Positions 8,577 to 17,212 of a DNA stretch of 64,000 nt are shown in pieces. The position numbers and the translations under genes were made by a program. How positions within the stretch are numbered: the stretch's first letter is position 1; each line of letters starts with the position of its first letter. Source of the DNA: Chloroflexi bacterium CFX4 (GTDB lineage Bacteria; Chloroflexota; Anaerolineae; Aggregatilineales; UBA2796); contig QWHC01000016.1 of assembly GCA_021404685.1 (NCBI GenBank), positions 26,932 through 90,931 on the forward strand. Reading direction: 5' to 3'. The notes below the pieces were generated by a model. That model ran no database searches and was not told the origin of the DNA. It saw only the letters and a list, made by a program, of their open reading frames with translations.

Positions 8577-10879
8577 ACACACACACCAACGGCACGCTGA
8601 GCATTTTCACGCTGTTAGCAGCCCTGTATTTCGCCGTGTTCACAGGGCATCCGATCAGTGGTGATGAACGCCTGCTCTTTGATGCGGCGCGCAGCCTTGC
8701 CACACACGGCAGCTTTGCGTTGGTCTATAGTTCCGATCAGCGTCCTTTCTTTGGCATTGCAACCGATCAGATCGTGCCGAGTGCCGATGTTGAGCCACTT
8801 CAGGCATTCTTGAGCGCACCGTTGGTGATTGTGGCGCGCCTGCTGCCCAACATTGGCATGGCGCACACGGTTTGGTTGTTCAATGTGCTGGTGACAGCGC
8901 TCACCGGTGCGCTGCTGTATGCCTATGGCAGGCAGCTAGGCTATGGCGTGCGTTCGGCGGCGGCTGTGGCGCTGATTTTTGGCGTCGGCACGGTTGCCTT
9001 TCCCTATGCCCAAATGTACTTCCGCGAGCCGCTGCTTGGCTTGTGTGGCTTGGCGGCTGCCTACCTCACAGAGCGTTGGCGGGCAAATCCGCGCCGCCTT
9101 GGATGGCTGGTGGCTGCCTTTGGTGCGGTGTTGGCGGCTGTTTTCACCAAGCAGGCAGGCGTTTTGTTCGCCCTTGCGCCGTTGCTGGCTGTTGTGGGCG
9201 TCTCGCGGCATCAACGGCGGCTATGGCTGCCACTCCTGATCAGCGGCGCGCTGCTCGCCGTGATTGCCCTGCTGCGCTGGGACTCTACGGTTGGGCGTTT
9301 GCTCAGCCCTGAGCGCTTGGCGCGTGCCGCCGAAAGCCTGCCCGAAGCACTGCCCGCCTATTTAATCAGCCCCGGCTTTAGCCTATGGGTCTTTTCGCCA
9401 ATTTTGGTCGTGAGCCTGTTCGGTGCGCTGCACCTGCTGCGTAAGCGGCAGTGGCATTCGGCGGCACTGCCTGCCCTGATCTTGCTTGGCTTTGCGGTAG
9501 GGCATCCGCTGCTGCACAGTGATTATTGGTACGGTGGCTTGGCGTGGGGAACGCGCTTTTTAGTGCCAGTCACGCCGCTGCTGTGCCTGTGGCTGCTGCC
9601 CGTTGCCGAGTCCTTCTTTGCAGGGCAGCGGCTGCCGCGCCTTACCAAATTTGCATTGGGCAGTGTGCTGCTGTTGAGCATTGCCGTTCAGGTTGTGGCG
9701 ATCAGCTTACCTGCCACACGCTATGGCGTGGCGCTGGCAAAGGCAAGCCAGCGCGAAGGGCGGCAGATCGTGGCCTGGCGCGAAGGCGTCTGGGATGTGC
9801 GCTATCAACCGATTTGGGTGATGCTGCGCCAGATCGGCAGTGTGCCATCGGCGGTGGCGTGGGATGTGGTGCATGTGGGCGGCGTGGTGTTGCCGCTATG
9901 CGCCCTGAGTGCCGCCGTTGCCTTGATTGGTATGCGGCGGTGGCGTGCGGCATGGCTTGGCGTGGCGCTGCTGCTGATCACGTTTTACGTCGGTTTGCGC
10001 GCTGTATATGCCGATCCGCGCTATGGCGGTGATAATCCCGATCTGTGGGCAGCCCTGGGCGTGCTTGAAGGCACGCTGTACGAAGGCGATGTGCTGCTTG
10101 TAAACTCGGACGCCTATCGCCCATTCATCACGAACTACTACAAAAGCACGCAGCCCGTCTATGTTATCCCAACGCCGGAAGGCGAGAGCGTTGATCCTGT
10201 TAATCCACCCGCTGTGGTCAGCACCAACCCTGAAGAACGCGCTAACCCTTACTTTCAGCAGATGTTTGCGCGCATCGCGCAGCGCAGCAACCGTTGGCTG
10301 TTCCTGACCGAATACAACCCCTATACACCCAACCGCTACCGCGTGACCGAAGCATTTTTAGCGCGGCACTATTTCCCTGCCGAAGAACTGCTTAACACGC
10401 CAAGCGTTCGCCTGCTCAGCTATGCGCCGATCAGCGCGCCGCCAATGAGCTTGCCGCCTTTCCCGCGCTATGCGGCAGATGCCAACTTTGGCGTGGCAAC
10501 CCTGATCGGCTTTGATTTGCCGCACGGCACGCGCTACCACGCGGGCGATTTTTTGCCGATCTCGCTGCTGTGGCGCGCCGAAGGCTTCCCGCCCGATCTA
10601 GAACCGTTAGACTATAGCATAAACCTTTCGCTGATCAATGCGGAGGGCGCCGCAGCCGCGCAGCGTGTGGCGCAGCCACGGGCAACCTTTGGCGGCTTCA
10701 CCCTCTGGGAAGCGGGCGCGCTATACCGCGATCATCACGCGCTGCACTTGCCTGCCAACTTGCCGCGTGGGCGCTATCAGGTGTGGCTGCTGATCACCGA
10801 CTGGCGTGATGGCAGCGCGCTGCCGCTGCGGGATGGCTCAGGGCAGCATAGCATCTTAATCGAGATTGAGATCGAATAG
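8573..10879 (+). CDS. Polytopic GT-C-like membrane glycosyltransferase
   Basis: 768 residues. About ten hydrophobic helices occupy the first ~490 residues, followed by a large soluble C-terminal domain. The first external loop carries an acidic pair (SGDERLLFDAARSL), as in the catalytic loop of GT39/GT83-like (PMT/ArnT) enzymes that use polyprenyl-phosphate sugars. This supports a GT-C transferase at the outer membrane face. It overlaps the preceding GT4 gene by four bases, so the pair may build and attach one glycan. A weak hairpin with a short T-run follows. Substrate unknown. Confidence 0.65.
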   Translation: MNTHTNGTLSIFTLLAALYFAVFTGHPISGDERLLFDAARSLATHGSFALVYSSDQRPFFGIATDQIVPSADVEPLQAFLSAPLVIVARLLPNIGMAHTVWLFNVLVTALTGALLYAYGRQLGYGVRSAAAVALIFGVGTVAFPYAQMYFREPLLGLCGLAAAYLTERWRANPRRLGWLVAAFGAVLAAVFTKQAGVLFALAPLLAVVGVSRHQRRLWLPLLISGALLAVIALLRWDSTVGRLLSPERLARAAESLPEALPAYLISPGFSLWVFSPILVVSLFGALHLLRKRQWHSAALPALILLGFAVGHPLLHSDYWYGGLAWGTRFLVPVTPLLCLWLLPVAESFFAGQRLPRLTKFALGSVLLLSIAVQVVAISLPATRYGVALAKASQREGRQIVAWREGVWDVRYQPIWVMLRQIGSVPSAVAWDVVHVGGVVLPLCALSAAVALIGMRRWRAAWLGVALLLITFYVGLRAVYADPRYGGDNPDLWAALGVLEGTLYEGDVLLVNSDAYRPFITNYYKSTQPVYVIPTPEGESVDPVNPPAVVSTNPEERANPYFQQMFARIAQRSNRWLFLTEYNPYTPNRYRVTEAFLARHYFPAEELLNTPSVRLLSYAPISAPPMSLPPFPRYAADANFGVATLIGFDLPHGTRYHAGDFLPISLLWRAEGFPPDLEPLDYSINLSLINAEGAAAAQRVAQPRATFGGFTLWEAGALYRDHHALHLPANLPRGRYQVWLLITDWRDGSALPLRDGSGQHSILIEIEIE

Positions 10880-10888
10880 CCTGAATTG

Positions 10889-10907
10889 GGCAGCAAATGC
10901 TGCCTTT
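10889..10907 (+). terminator. Short hairpin with T-run
   Basis: GGCAGC (10889-10894) and GCTGCC (10899-10904) form a 6-bp stem with a four-base loop, followed by TTTG. It is a modest intrinsic terminator ten bases after the preceding stop. Confidence 0.5.
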
Positions 10908-11005
10908 GTCAAAATCGCGCTATTCATTTCACATTCTCTTAAAGATTCCTTCACTTAGGCACGTTACAATCTCGCATTATTTTTTTGCGTTAGGAGTCTG
11001 TTTGC

Positions 11006-11572
11006 ATGGCAGATGAAGCCGTCGCAGCGCTGATCATGAAGCACGTTCAACGCTATGTCGCCCTCGACATTCTGGACGTATACAAACTGCTGCATCAGGG
11101 CGTGTTTGGTGCTGGTCACGCGGTCAGCAATCAGCGTTCAGCGCGTGAATGGCTGGATAAAGAGTGTGCGAAACTCACACCGAACGCTGCTGAGCCGCTG
11201 CTGGAAAGCGTGCATCCACAAGATGAAGTGGTGCGCCTGAATTTGCGCCCGTACCTTGCCGCGCAGGGCAATCTCAAAAAGCTGTTGGATGCCTTCATCC
11301 GTTCGGCGGCGCAGGCACGCGGCGATGCCGAGATGATGGCACAGTGGTGGGCAACCTTTCAGGGCATGACGGCACACGGCAGCCCGCTGGCAAACCGCTT
11401 CTCGGAGCGCACCGTTTCGCTGATCGGGCGCACACGCGCCGCTGAGCTGTGGTCGGCAACGCAGCATTCACCGCCCTATGACCAGACTCATAAGCCTGCT
11501 TACCGCGTGCTGACGTTGGAAGTTGCCTCTGAACTGCTGCAAGGGCAAAAAATCAGCGCAAGGGTGACCTAA
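11006..11572 (+). CDS. Conserved-looking hypothetical cytoplasmic protein
   Basis: 188 residues, soluble, largely helical, no signal peptide. The stretch DVYKLLHQGVFGAGHAV followed by REWLDKE resembles an uncharacterised protein family that I recall only as hypothetical in environmental bacteria, so no function is proposed. AGGAG lies nine bases upstream of the ATG, supporting the start. A possible TACAAT -10 box lies at 10965-10970. It precedes a TIR-protein operon by 57 bases, with a possible separate promoter in between. Confidence 0.65.
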   Translation: MADEAVAALIMKHVQRYVALDILDVYKLLHQGVFGAGHAVSNQRSAREWLDKECAKLTPNAAEPLLESVHPQDEVVRLNLRPYLAAQGNLKKLLDAFIRSAAQARGDAEMMAQWWATFQGMTAHGSPLANRFSERTVSLIGRTRAAELWSATQHSPPYDQTHKPAYRVLTLEVASELLQGQKISARVT

Positions 11573-11629
11573 CAGCAATTTGCGAGTACAATCCTTGCAA
11601 ACGATTCGCGCAAGGTAGACGGCAAGCCT

Positions 11630-12466
11630 ATGCAAGTATTTATCAGTTATGCCCGCGCAGATAGTGCATTTGCTTGGCAGTTGGTCGAAGACCTCTCCGA
11701 GTACGATCTTGCGTTGTGGATGGACGTACGGAACATCCCAAAGGGTGCCAACTGGGATAATGAAGTGCAGAAGGGGCTGGACGCCAGCGATATTATGCTG
11801 GTGCTGCTCTCGCCCGACTCCGTCAATTCGCAGAATGTGGCGGACGAGTGGAGCTACTTTATTGACAAGAACAAGCCCGTTGTGCCGCTGCTGATTGCCG
11901 CTGCCGAAGTGCCGTTCCGTCTTTCGCGCCGCCAGCGCATAGATTTCACCGCCGACTATGAAACGGGCTTGCGCGAACTGCTGCGCGCCATTGGTTCGCC
12001 CATCCGCCTCGATCCCGATAGCACCGAACGGATCGCCATTCCAAAGCCGCCGCCGCGCCCTGAGCGCACCGAAAGCGAACTCCAAGCACCGCGCCGCGAA
12101 CGGGCAGCCTTCAGCAGCCGTCCACCTACCCTTGAGGTCAACGTTCGCAGCCTGCCCATCGTGTGGCACACGCGCTACCACTGGTGGAGCGGGATGCGCG
12201 GCGGCGAACTGGGCGATGTGCTGATTAATCCGCGTGAAATGCTGCTGGTGCCGCGTGCCGAACCTGTCATCAGCATTCCGCTTGCCAACCTGATCACTGT
12301 GAAGGCGCAGCGTGCGCTTGATCCGCACCTGAAATTGACTTATTACGGCGCACAAGGGCAGTTCCAGACGTTGATGCTGATGGGTGCCACACGCGCTCGG
12401 CGTGAAGGCATCAACCAAGAGATCATCAACCTGCTGAAGTGGCTGACCAAGCGTTCGTTGGAGTAA
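11630..12466 (+). CDS. TIR-domain protein with C-terminal PH/GRAM-like domain
   Basis: 278 residues. Residues 1-130 form a TIR domain: FISYARAD at the start, WMDVRNIPKG (BB-loop region), ASDIMLVLLSPDSV, and Glu73 in ADEWSYF, the position of the catalytic glutamate of NAD-cleaving TIRs. A proline/arginine-rich linker (about 135-165) leads to a C-terminal beta-rich domain (VLINPREMLLV, SIPLANLITVKA) that looks like a PH or GRAM fold. TIR domains either hydrolyse NAD or mediate assembly; the retained Glu allows enzymatic activity but does not prove it. It heads a compact operon with DinB, DLH-like, lipB and a small protein. No recognisable defence partner (Thoeris, Argonaute, CBASS) is adjacent. 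Confidence 0.8.
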   Translation: MQVFISYARADSAFAWQLVEDLSEYDLALWMDVRNIPKGANWDNEVQKGLDASDIMLVLLSPDSVNSQNVADEWSYFIDKNKPVVPLLIAAAEVPFRLSRRQRIDFTADYETGLRELLRAIGSPIRLDPDSTERIAIPKPPPRPERTESELQAPRRERAAFSSRPPTLEVNVRSLPIVWHTRYHWWSGMRGGELGDVLINPREMLLVPRAEPVISIPLANLITVKAQRALDPHLKLTYYGAQGQFQTLMLMGATRARREGINQEIINLLKWLTKRSLE

Positions 12467-12471
12467 ACCTT

Positions 12472-13050
12472 ATGTTGGATACACAGACACTCGCCCAGCT
12501 CGTCTTTGATGCATTCACCCAAAAAATGACGTGGCGCGAGGCTTCGGCGCGCTATCCCGTGACAGAATACATTGCGGCGTTTCGCAATTTGCGGGCAGGT
12601 TTCCTGCGTTTGTTGGAAGGCTTGAGCGATGCTCAGGTTGCCTATGCTGATCCCAATAATCCGATGTGGTCGCTCAGCGAGACGGTGACGCACCTCATCT
12701 ACTCGCAGAACTTTTATTACAACCAACTTTTAGAGATCACCACCTCACAACTGCCACACCTCACCGAAGCAGCCCGCGGCTTTGGTGAAGGCGCACAACA
12801 AAACCTGCCAGCCGACCAATTGCGCGCTATGCTTAAAGATGCCACGCAGCAGATCGAGGCTGCCATTGCCGAAACACTGCCGCACTTTGACGCCGAAGTC
12901 GTGAAGCGTCACGTCGTCTTTGGTGAAGTGACCTACGCAACGTGGATTTTTCTGCTGATGGCGCATGAACTGGATCACTACCGACAATCGGTGGTCATGC
13001 GGCGTTTAGCACGAACGGCTTTATCAGGGGAGCGCGGTGAGCATGGATGA
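12472..13050 (+). CDS. DinB-fold protein
   Basis: 192 residues from the ATG at 12472, which has GGAG eight bases upstream; an in-frame start at 12439 would overlap the TIR gene and lacks a better site. The sequence is a four-helix DinB/DUF664-like bundle with metal-binding histidines in VTHLIYSQ and MAHELDHYRQ. Members bind a divalent metal and include thiol transferases, but many are uncharacterised. It is the second gene of the TIR operon and ends inside the start region of the DLH-like gene. A second, distant DinB-fold gene occurs at 51407-51961. Confidence 0.75.
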   Translation: MLDTQTLAQLVFDAFTQKMTWREASARYPVTEYIAAFRNLRAGFLRLLEGLSDAQVAYADPNNPMWSLSETVTHLIYSQNFYYNQLLEITTSQLPHLTEAARGFGEGAQQNLPADQLRAMLKDATQQIEAAIAETLPHFDAEVVKRHVVFGEVTYATWIFLLMAHELDHYRQSVVMRRLARTALSGERGEHG

Positions 13051-13810
13051 GCAATCAATACGTGAGGGCGTCTATGAGACGCATTTTGTGCAACACCGCA
13101 TCACCAGCGGCTATATTCAGATTGCGGACGGCGCGACCAGTTTGCCCGCTTTTTGGGCGCACCCGCAAATCGGCGGCGTTTTTCCCGGCTTGGTGCTGAT
13201 TCACGGTGAGCGCGGCTTGAACAACCAAATGCGAATGCGCGTGCGCCGCTTTGCCGAACTGGGCTATTATGTGATTGCCCCAGAAATTCTGGGCGCAGAG
13301 TTTAACACGCAAGACGTGCCAACCTGCCGCCTTGCAATGCGCGAACGTGGTGAATCACGGGTGTTGGCTGCCCTGCATGTGCTGCGGAATCACAACCGCT
13401 CCAGTGGCAAGTTGGGCGTGGTTGGCTGGCTGACCGGCGGCGAACTTGCCTTCCGCATGGCGCTGCAACAACCTGATCTGCAAGCTGCCGTCATTTTCGG
13501 CGGCAAGCCCGATGACTACATTGACCGCCTGCACAATGAGCAAACGGCAATGCTCGCCTTCTATGGTGATGATGATCCCGAAGTGATGCCCGCCACGCTC
13601 AACCGCATGTGGGAAGCCTTATCGCACTGTGGTGCCCGCTGGCAGATGATCGTCTATCCCGACGTGGCGAACGACTTTAAGGACGAAACCTCGCCGCGCT
13701 ATCACCCACACTACGCCGCCGACGCATGGAATCGCTGCGTGGAGTTTCTGCATAAACTGCTCGAGCCGCCAGCGCCAACGGTCAGCCCGAAGGTCAGCAC
13801 CAAGCTATGA
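13043..13810 (+). CDS. Dienelactone hydrolase-family protein, catalytic residues lost
   Basis: 255 residues with the alpha/beta-hydrolase layout of dienelactone hydrolase: GLVLIHGERGL (oxyanion region), YVIAPEILG, the nucleophile elbow and FYGDDDP. The elbow reads GWLTGG where active enzymes have G-x-C-x-G-G, so the nucleophile position is Leu130. The usual catalytic His in the C-terminal YPGAxHxF motif is Asn210 (YPDVANDF). Only the Asp (about 178) remains, so it is probably a pseudoenzyme or has a changed chemistry. GGGGAG upstream serves either ATG 13043 (spacing 10, chosen) or GTG 13037. It overlaps both the DinB gene and lipB (ATGA), so it is tightly coupled in the operon. Confidence 0.75.
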   Translation: MDEQSIREGVYETHFVQHRITSGYIQIADGATSLPAFWAHPQIGGVFPGLVLIHGERGLNNQMRMRVRRFAELGYYVIAPEILGAEFNTQDVPTCRLAMRERGESRVLAALHVLRNHNRSSGKLGVVGWLTGGELAFRMALQQPDLQAAVIFGGKPDDYIDRLHNEQTAMLAFYGDDDPEVMPATLNRMWEALSHCGARWQMIVYPDVANDFKDETSPRYHPHYAADAWNRCVEFLHKLLEPPAPTVSPKVSTKL

Positions 13811-14529
13811 GTGCCGCGCCGTGTGCCGTGATCTATGCCGGCAAGCTGCCCTACGCAGAGGCTTGGGCGCTGCAAAAGCGCCTTGCTGCAGCGCGTGCGG
13901 CGGATGCCATTCCCGACGTGCTGTTGTGGGTGGAACATCCGCACACCTACACGCTTGGCTCGGCTGCCAAACCTGAACACCTGCTGCTGACGCCTGACGA
14001 ATTGGCGCAGCGCGGCATCGTTGTCCACCAGGTGGATCGCGGCGGCGACATTACCTATCACGGCGATGGGCAGTTGATCGGCTACCCAATCGTGCGGCTG
14101 CCGCTTGGCACGGATCGCCTGCACGCGGATGTCATTGCCTACGTGCGGTGTTTAGAGCAAATCGTGATAGACTTTTTGGCGCGCTATGGCGTTCAGGGTG
14201 AGCGCCTTCACGGGCTAAGCGGCGTGTGGGTCACCCAAGACGGCGCACCGCACAAGATCGCGGCGCTTGGTGTTCGCGTGACGACCAAACGCATCACGCA
14301 GCACGGCTTTGCCCTGAACCTCAGCACTGATCTGCGTTATTTTGAGGGCATTATTCCATGTGGCATCCGCGATAAAGGCGTGACGCGCCTTGCCGACCTG
14401 ATCGCCCAACCGCCTGATCTGATCAGCGCCGCGCAGCAGATCACACCGATTTTCGCCGCACATTTCGAGCGCCATACCTACGCGCAAACTTTGGCTGAAT
14501 TGCTTGCTATGTTAGGAGAGCCTGCATGA
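13807..14529 (+). CDS. lipB: Octanoyltransferase (lipoate biosynthesis)
   Basis: Transfers octanoyl from acyl carrier protein to the lipoyl domains of enzymes such as the E2 subunit encoded at 26966-28252. The family core is clear: WVEHPHTYTLG, RGGDITYHGDGQLIGYP, the catalytic Lys150 in HKIAALGVR and nucleophile Cys185 in IIPCGI. The 240-residue length is normal. It shares four bases with each neighbour, so it is translationally coupled within the TIR-DinB-DLH-lipB operon. No lipA is present in the window. Confidence 0.93.
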   Translation: MSAAPCAVIYAGKLPYAEAWALQKRLAAARAADAIPDVLLWVEHPHTYTLGSAAKPEHLLLTPDELAQRGIVVHQVDRGGDITYHGDGQLIGYPIVRLPLGTDRLHADVIAYVRCLEQIVIDFLARYGVQGERLHGLSGVWVTQDGAPHKIAALGVRVTTKRITQHGFALNLSTDLRYFEGIIPCGIRDKGVTRLADLIAQPPDLISAAQQITPIFAAHFERHTYAQTLAELLAMLGEPA

Positions 14530-14927
14530 GCGATTTTACGCTGCGCCCAAAGATTTTTTCACTGCTGCTGTGTTCACATATAGACGTGGACGAGGCAACC
14601 GGCGGCTGGCAGCTTGCGCCGATCAGCCACCTTGCCGTGCGTTCGCTGCCCGTGCCGCTTAACATGGTATTGTGCGCCAACATCATGGCGCCACCGGATG
14701 ACTATGAGATCAGCTTCCGCATTTTCCACGCCGACCAGCCCAATGGCGTGCCGTTGAGCGCACCAACACGGCTAAAGCCTGAATCGGGCAAGAATGTGGA
14801 CTTCATGGCACGGGTAGCGCTGACGCTGACCAGTGCGGGCTTGTACATGGTCGAAGCGAAACTCGGCAATTTTGACACAGCGCTTTCACCGCTGCGCGTT
14901 TCGCTCTTTTCGGACAGCAGCACCTGA
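14526..14927 (+). CDS. Small hypothetical protein, DUF6941-like
   Basis: 133 residues, soluble, predicted beta-sandwich: LLLCSHIDVDEATGGWQLAP at the N-terminus, then alternating strands ending in SLFSDSS. The opening resembles the uncharacterised DUF6941 group (a short protein reporting on an interface or cell-wide conditions is sometimes supposed; no function is established). It overlaps lipB by four bases and closes the operon. The assignment to that family is from pattern memory only. Confidence 0.6.
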   Translation: MSDFTLRPKIFSLLLCSHIDVDEATGGWQLAPISHLAVRSLPVPLNMVLCANIMAPPDDYEISFRIFHADQPNGVPLSAPTRLKPESGKNVDFMARVALTLTSAGLYMVEAKLGNFDTALSPLRVSLFSDSST

Positions 14928-15022
14928 GCGTAGGCTAAGCGGCGCGTTAGCACACGGCACAGGCGCGCACCATACGTTACAATGGCGGCATGTGTTCCAC
15001 GCAGAGAGGATTTTTTGCCGCC

Positions 15023-16819
15023 ATGCCACGCTTGTTAACCCGCTTGCTGCTGGGCTTGTGCCTTGCTGCCTTGCTGTTGCCGTTCCCACTGCACGCCCAA
15101 ACTGATACACAGAGCTACCGCAGCGATGTGCTAGGCGTCACCTTCCAATATCCCAAAGGTTGGGCGCTGCGTGAGCAGCTTGCCGCACAGACAGTGCTTG
15201 CCGCACCCGAAGGCGATATCGAAGGGCTGGCAGAAGGCAAAGCGCCCAGCGGCGTGCTATTCAGCCTGACCCTTAGCACGCTGCGCCAAATGGGTGCGCG
15301 CAACACCGATGATTTTCCCGCCCTGCTGCTCAAATATACGCTGAACGCCGAAGGCACGCCGCAGCCAACACGCATTGGCGGCGCGACGGGCATTCAGCTT
15401 ATCCAGCTAGACGAAAAGCAAGATTTGGCGATCCAGACGGCGATCCTTTCCATAGGCAAGCGGCGCGTTGCCATTTTGCGCGCTGTCAGCACCTTAGCCG
15501 TCTGGCGTGCTGATGGCGAGGCACAGTTGGGACGCCTTTTGGAAAGCCTCAGCTTCTTCCCGCCGCCCGAAGGGACAGATGTAGACACAATCGGTATTCC
15601 GCTGTGGCAATTGGCAGCCGACGCTATGCCTGATCTGACTGGACTCTCAGTCAGCAACGATGGCGCGCTGATCTACGCCGTAGATGCACAGCGCGGCATT
15701 TGGCAGATCAATGCCAACGGCACAGCTCAAGAATCACCCTTGACCTTTCCGCAGGTTGGCAGCTATGGCAGGCTGATCACACGCCCTGATAATTCACAGT
15801 ACCTTGCCGATCCTGCTAACCACATTGTGTGGCGGCGCGCACCCAACACGAATTCTGTGGCGCGCTTTTTCGGCGGCACGCTTGGCGCTGGGCGCGGCGC
15901 TTTTGGCGAAGGGATGCCGCGCCAATTCCTCTTTAGCGGGCGCAACGTCTACGCGGTGGACGAGAACACCAACGGTGTGCGTGTGCAGGTTTTTGCGGCA
16001 GGCGGCGCAGTGATGACCTTTTGGGATATGGCGCGGGAACTGCCTGAGGCGCAAAATGTGCTGCTCGGTGCGGATAGCAGCGGTAATCTTTACCTGTTGG
16101 CGGAAGGCTCAAACGGTTTGCTCAAGCTGGATGCCTCTGGGCGCGTGCTGGCGCGTGGTATTGGCGCAGCGTGGCTGGCGGATAGCCAACCGTTGGCGCT
16201 CGCCGTAGATCGCTTTGATAACTTCTTTGTAGCGACTGCTGATTCGGGCATTTTGCAGTTCTCGCCAAGTGGTGAGCTGGTCGGTGTGATTGGCGAACCT
16301 TACGATGAGTCCGCGCCGCCGAAGGCAGGACAGTTGGCGCGCCCTGTGGCGCTTGCCCTTGCGCCTTCCGCGAATCTGCTCTACGTGGCGGACGTGGGCA
16401 AATATCCACAAGTGGTCGCTTTTGCGCTGGATGGCAACATCTCAGAGAATTTGGCGGCTGCCAGTGCCGCCGCAGGCGAGATTGCCTATGCTGAGGTGCG
16501 GCGCGGTGCGCTCAGCGATCAAACGTTCCTTTACACCTACATATTTACGGGAAAGGCGGGCGATGTCGTCACCATTACGCTGCGCGCCGAAGGCTTTGAC
16601 GCCTATCTAGATTTGCTCCAACCAGATGGTAAGGTGATCGCCTTCAACGATGACGTCGGCGCTAACACTGCCGATCTCGCACCGACTGACGCGCAAATCA
16701 CGGCATTCAGCCTGCCGCGTAACGGCGTCTACACTATCCGCGTGACGCGCTTCGGGCGCGAGACAGCCCGCGGCGCCGTAGGTGATTATGAACTGCGTCT
16801 GAGCGTTGGGCAGCCGTAA
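15023..16819 (+). CDS. Secreted NHL-type beta-propeller protein with C-terminal PPC-like domain
   Basis: 598 residues from the ATG at 15023. GAGAGG lies 13 bases upstream and the sequence then opens directly with a signal peptide (MPRLLTRLLLGL...HAQ); an in-frame ATG at 14990 lacks both. Residues about 30-170 resemble a PsbP/DUF-type module (FQYPKGW). Then comes a six-bladed NHL-like propeller with repeats of the form GALIYAVD, GNLYLLAEG and NLLYVADVG. The last ~110 residues form a PPC-like beta-sandwich (AEGFDAYLDLLQPDG...YTIRVTRFG), a domain commonly attached to secreted proteins. No peptidase motif is visible, so it is likely an extracellular binding or structural protein. Confidence 0.7.
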   Translation: MPRLLTRLLLGLCLAALLLPFPLHAQTDTQSYRSDVLGVTFQYPKGWALREQLAAQTVLAAPEGDIEGLAEGKAPSGVLFSLTLSTLRQMGARNTDDFPALLLKYTLNAEGTPQPTRIGGATGIQLIQLDEKQDLAIQTAILSIGKRRVAILRAVSTLAVWRADGEAQLGRLLESLSFFPPPEGTDVDTIGIPLWQLAADAMPDLTGLSVSNDGALIYAVDAQRGIWQINANGTAQESPLTFPQVGSYGRLITRPDNSQYLADPANHIVWRRAPNTNSVARFFGGTLGAGRGAFGEGMPRQFLFSGRNVYAVDENTNGVRVQVFAAGGAVMTFWDMARELPEAQNVLLGADSSGNLYLLAEGSNGLLKLDASGRVLARGIGAAWLADSQPLALAVDRFDNFFVATADSGILQFSPSGELVGVIGEPYDESAPPKAGQLARPVALALAPSANLLYVADVGKYPQVVAFALDGNISENLAAASAAAGEIAYAEVRRGALSDQTFLYTYIFTGKAGDVVTITLRAEGFDAYLDLLQPDGKVIAFNDDVGANTADLAPTDAQITAFSLPRNGVYTIRVTRFGRETARGAVGDYELRLSVGQP

Positions 16820-16833
16820 GCTCTGCCATAACC

Positions 16834-16864
16834 GCCTGTGGAGCGCGTAGCGCGCTCCACAGGC
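16834..16864. repeat. Perfect 14-bp palindrome, REP-like
   Basis: GCCTGTGGAGCGCG (16834-16847) pairs with CGCGCTCCACAGGC (16851-16864) across a three-base loop; outer arms AACCGC (16830-16835) and GCGGTT (16868-16873) give an alternative pairing. It lies 15 bases after a stop and may help end transcription, though no T-run follows. A related but degenerate sequence lies at 57757-57794, suggesting a dispersed repeat family. Confidence 0.65.
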
Positions 16865-17072
16865 AAAGCGGTTCCTCTACACAGGTTTTGAAAGGTCTCC
16901 TCTAGGCAATTTGCATAGGGTGCTGCCCTTAATACAAATTTTTTGCATACCATAAAATAACAATTAGTGACTTTCAAAAAATGCTTCCCAAAGCCTTTAC
17001 AAGCCCTGAAGCCCACAGTCATAACCTAGCGAACTGTCACAATCTCATAACACGCATTTAGGTCTATGGACA

Positions 17073-17090
17073 CACGCTATAATCTGCGTG
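17073..17090 (+). promoter_or_regulatory. Candidate -10 box inside a palindrome, upstream of the WXG100 array
   Basis: A consensus TATAAT (17078-17083) is framed by CACGC (17073-17077) and GCGTG (17086-17090). The -35 region is weak (CATTTA or TTTAGG near 17055-17062), so an activator may be needed. The surrounding 16874-17212 is noticeably AT-richer than neighbouring genes and holds no gene. This is the likely promoter for the first unit of the tandem array. Confidence 0.45.
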
Positions 17091-17212
17091 CCTGCTCACT
17101 AATCTATTACACTGCCTAGCTTTCACTCCGCAACCTTCCCACAAGCAGGTCAGTATCTGGTGTGTCAACTTTCTAAATCTTGTATACAGTTACATATTCA
17201 CAATGGGAGGCA

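Noticed and set aside
11468..12418. 316-codon minus-strand frame opposite the TIR gene
   Set aside because: Covers the whole TIR domain on the other strand; composition (many His, Gln, Arg) is that of a reverse-frame shadow.
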